Origin: an uncultured Eubacteriales bacterium
GTDB lineage: Bacteria; Bacillota; Clostridia; Oscillospirales; UMGS1783
DNA: 15,126 bases
Assembly: GCA_900555065.1 (NCBI GenBank)
Contig: USJY01000009.1
Span: 1-15,126, forward strand
Direction of reading: 5' to 3'
The position numbers and the translations under genes were made by a program. Below the pieces are notes generated by a model, which did not search any database, was not told where the DNA came from, and was given only the letters and a program-made list of their open reading frames with translations. Positions 12,825 through 15,126 of the stretch are shown here, piece by piece; the first letter of the stretch is position 1; each line of letters opens with the position of its first letter.

Positions 12825-14240
12825 TCAGACGTCTTTTGGCGCGGGTAGAATCAGCGTAAATACGCTGCCCTTTCCCGGCTCGCTCTGCACCTGGATTTCA
12901 CCGCCGTGCCATTTGGCGATCTCGCTTGCCATGGCCAGGCCCAGACCGGTGCCGTCGCCGGCGCGGGAGCTGTCGGCCCGATAAAAGCGGCGGAAAATCT
13001 TCTCCTGATCCCGTTTGTCTATGCCGATTCCGTCATCGGCCACCGACAAACGTATTTCATCGTCCCGCTTTGTCAGTTTTACAAGAATATGCCCATTGTC
13101 CCTGCCGTAGCGATACGCGTTGGACACCAGGTTCGTCAGCAGCCTTGTCAAAAGCGCACGGTTGCCAAGGCATTGAATTCCCTCTTCTATCTGACAGGAG
13201 AGTTCGGCGCCGCGCTCCCGGACCAGCGACAGATCCGCGCAGACAGAATGCACAAGCGAAGACAGGTCGAACGTTTCGCGCGTATACGGATCGGCCTGCT
13301 GTTCCAGGCGGGTAAAGTCCAGCATATCGTTGATCAGCTTCGTCATTTTACGGCCCTGCCGCTGGATAACCTGCAACGCCTTCACATAATCCGCCTCGCT
13401 GCGTTTTCCGTCCAGCGCCAGCTCGCACTGGGCCATGATAACGGACATGGGCGTGCGCATCTCGTGGGAGGCGTCGGCGGTAAACTGGCGCTCTTTTTCA
13501 AACGCCGCGTCCAGCCTTGCGAACATGTCGTTGAACCGGTCGGCCAGGATGTGCAGCTCGTCGCCGCCTTCGCCAAGCTCAATCCGTTTTTTCAAGTCGC
13601 CGCTCTCGCCGATCTCGGCCGCGGCGTCGGAGATCCGCTGGATCGGCCTGAGCATTCTCTTCGCAATGAGATACCCGCCCACGGCCGCGATGCAAACCAG
13701 TGCCGGAAGCAGGATCAGCGACAGCCGGGAGATTGTAGACATCTCCTGCTTGCCCTGCATCTCAGATACGACTCCGCGCAGCCAAAGCCCTTCCAGCCCA
13801 TCCTGTGCGAGCGCCCTGTCAAAAATATAATACACTGTGCCGCCGACGGTTATTTTCTGGATCCGGGAATCGGCGAACCCGCATGCCAGGCTTTCGCCGG
13901 CAATGGGATTTTCCCCGTACAAAAGCGTCTGGTCGCTGCCGTAGAGAGATGTGTACACCTGGTTCACCGCGTCCAGAAAGTCGTCGTCCACTTCCAGAAA
14001 ACCGTCGCCATAGGCGATGAAGTGGTCTACGTCGTTTGTCAGATCCACGTCGTCAATACTGTGATAGTATTCAATTTCGTCCACGTTGTGTTCCACCGTT
14101 TCTATCAGGCTGTCGCGGATCGTCTTTTGGATGACCTGATCGCTTACGGACAGGATAACCACGTAGGTGACTGCGACCACAAACAGCAGCGACGCTGTGA
14201 ACCACAAAGTGATTTTCAGTCGGATCGGTAGGCGTTTCAT
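12825..14240 (-). CDS. HAMP-domain sensor histidine kinase
   Basis: The 471-residue product is a membrane kinase. TM1 spans about 9-31, an acidic extracellular sensor region about 32-170, and TM2 about 173-194. HAMP (about 195-248) contains RPIQRISDAA. The HisKA helix carries SHEMRTP with the phospho-acceptor His259. The ATPase domain shows the N box NLVSNAYRYG (370-379), DDGIGI (402-407), the F box RFY (418-420) and GTGLGL (430-435). All catalytic motifs are intact. The start overlaps the stop of the response regulator gene (ATGA), so expression is coupled. The ligand is unknown; the many Asp/Glu residues in the sensor would suit a cationic signal (speculative). Confidence 0.94.
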   Translation of the reverse strand: MKRLPIRLKITLWFTASLLFVVAVTYVVILSVSDQVIQKTIRDSLIETVEHNVDEIEYYHSIDDVDLTNDVDHFIAYGDGFLEVDDDFLDAVNQVYTSLYGSDQTLLYGENPIAGESLACGFADSRIQKITVGGTVYYIFDRALAQDGLEGLWLRGVVSEMQGKQEMSTISRLSLILLPALVCIAAVGGYLIAKRMLRPIQRISDAAAEIGESGDLKKRIELGEGGDELHILADRFNDMFARLDAAFEKERQFTADASHEMRTPMSVIMAQCELALDGKRSEADYVKALQVIQRQGRKMTKLINDMLDFTRLEQQADPYTRETFDLSSLVHSVCADLSLVRERGAELSCQIEEGIQCLGNRALLTRLLTNLVSNAYRYGRDNGHILVKLTKRDDEIRLSVADDGIGIDKRDQEKIFRRFYRADSSRAGDGTGLGLAMASEIAKWHGGEIQVQSEPGKGSVFTLILPAPKDV

Positions 14241-14917
14241 ACGTTTTTACCCTCCCGCAGTACATACCCACTGCCGCGAACTGTATGAATCAGCTTTTCG
14301 TCATGGCCGTCGTCAATTTTCTTTCGAAGATATCGGATGTAAACGTCCACAACGTTTGTACCGCCTTCATAATCAAAATTCCAAATATGGTTTTCAATCT
14401 TTTCTCGGGACAAGACGACGCCCTGATTGTACATCAGATACTCCAGCAGAGCGTATTCTTTTGCCGACAGAGGGATTTCCGTCTCCCCTCTTTTTACGAC
14501 GTGCGACGCGCAGTCCAGCGTCAGATCGCCTGCGCGCAGGACATTGCTGGCCCGGCCAAAAGAAGCGCGCGTCATTGCACGGACCCGCGCGCAGAGTTCA
14601 TCCAGAGAAAAGGGCTTCACCAAATAGTCGTTTGCGCCGCTGTCCAGCCCCTTGACACGGTCGGAAACCGCGTCCCGCGCAGTCAGGAACAGCACAGGCG
14701 TCGTCTTCCCCGCGTCCCGCAGGCTGCGCAGCACGGCAAAACCGTCCGCTTTCGGCATCATAATATCGAGTATGACTGCGTCGTAATCCGTATAGGATAG
14801 AATGTCGATCGCCTCCGCCCCGTCATAGCAGCTGTCCACGCTGTATCCTTCGGCCGTCAGCTTCTGCATGATGATTTCATTCAAATCCCGTTCGTCTTCC
14901 GCAATGAAAATACGCAT
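14237..14917 (-). CDS. OmpR/PhoB-family response regulator
   Basis: The 226-residue product pairs with the adjacent kinase. The receiver domain has the acidic pair Glu7/Asp8, phospho-acceptor Asp51 in LDIMMP, Thr79 in LTARD and Lys101 in LVKPF. Residues about 126-223 are a winged helix of the OmpR type, with EYALLEYLMYNQG, the NFDYEGGTNVVDVYIRYLRKKI recognition region in part, and the final hairpin IHTVRGSGYVLRE. AGAGGTGA lies about 6 bases before the ATG. It is the first gene of the regulator-kinase pair, with PepSY behind, so autoregulation and control of the PepSY gene are likely. Confidence 0.95.
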   Translation of the reverse strand: MRIFIAEDERDLNEIIMQKLTAEGYSVDSCYDGAEAIDILSYTDYDAVILDIMMPKADGFAVLRSLRDAGKTTPVLFLTARDAVSDRVKGLDSGANDYLVKPFSLDELCARVRAMTRASFGRASNVLRAGDLTLDCASHVVKRGETEIPLSAKEYALLEYLMYNQGVVLSREKIENHIWNFDYEGGTNVVDVYIRYLRKKIDDGHDEKLIHTVRGSGYVLREGKNV

Positions 14918-14963
14918 ACAGTTTCACCTCTGTCTTATTATAACACAGATTCATTAAATTTGT

Positions 14964-14992
14964 ATTATAACCTCTTAACTGAGGATACAGCG
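14964..14992 (-). promoter_or_regulatory. Promoter region of the two-component operon
   Basis: Leftward TATAAT (14969-14964) lies about 47 bases before the response regulator start. The position 17 bases upstream reads CGCTGT, a poor -35. The spacer contains the inverted repeat CCTC/GAGG (14971-14984). A second TATAAT (14942-14937) lies 27 bases closer to the gene, but a transcript from it would barely include the ribosome binding site. A weak -35 with symmetric spacer sequence suggests regulated transcription. I see nothing recognisable from there to the right edge. Confidence 0.4.
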
Positions 14993-15126
14993 TTTTAATA
15001 AAATCCTCTAAGCCTTGATAATACAGAATTTATCTCAATGTGTCCGACTTATCCCTTTATACGGTTACACTCAAGTCTGCTCTTTCCAGCTTGCTTATTA
15101 AGGGAAATGCAAGGTCAGAAAAATCT

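Noticed and set aside
12906..14231. A 441-codon plus-strand frame opposite the histidine kinase
   Set aside because: The kinase on the minus strand has every catalytic box. The antisense product is His/Arg/Val-rich without domain features.
1..15126. CRISPR array
   Set aside because: No set of regularly spaced direct repeats of 24-40 bases is present. The repeated segments in the PepSY gene encode protein domains.

Overview
The window reads as chromosomal DNA of an anaerobic, GC-rich member of the Clostridia. Supporting points are the rpmH-rnpA-yidD-yidC-jag block in Firmicutes order, a type III pantothenate kinase beside an ECF-type vitamin transporter, strong AAGGAGG-type ribosome binding sites, and an oxygen-sensitive glycyl radical enzyme with its activase. 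The exact family cannot be fixed from sequence reading alone.

Left part (1-2720): the 3' end of a thiD-like kinase gene is followed by about 510 bases without a convincing long gene. That gap holds one possible 48-residue ORF with a ribosome binding site and a hairpin behind it. Next comes an AT-richer module: a DUF4097-type lipoprotein gene (minus strand) divergent from a MerR/GyrI-like regulator gene (plus strand), with palindromes in the shared promoter region. A GC-richer fragment that looks like gene debris follows the MerR gene, then two opposed terminators.

Middle part (2740-6980): coaX and a panT-like ECF S component form a minus-strand operon for pantothenate uptake and coenzyme A synthesis. 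Divergent from it, behind a near-consensus promoter, lie rpmH (GTG start), rnpA, yidD, yidC and jag, closed by a strong terminator. These make ribosomal protein L34, the RNase P protein, two membrane-insertion proteins and a KH/R3H RNA-binding protein. dnaA and mnmE, common neighbours of this block, are absent here.

Right part (6980-15126): a 440-base GC-rich stretch without a recognisable gene precedes a small CPYC thioredoxin/glutaredoxin-like gene (minus). Then comes a two-gene minus-strand operon. Its first gene encodes an AraC-type DNA-binding domain fused in frame to a complete glycyl radical enzyme. Its second gene, overlapping by ATGA, encodes the radical-SAM activating enzyme. The fusion is the most unusual object in the window: an internal ribosome binding site sits exactly at the natural start of the enzyme domain, and direct repeats lie upstream of the operon, so the enzyme may control its own expression. 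The last module, also minus strand, is an OmpR-type response regulator and a HAMP histidine kinase (ATGA overlap), followed by a secreted or membrane-anchored protein with four PepSY repeats that is probably the output or a modulator of the two-component system.
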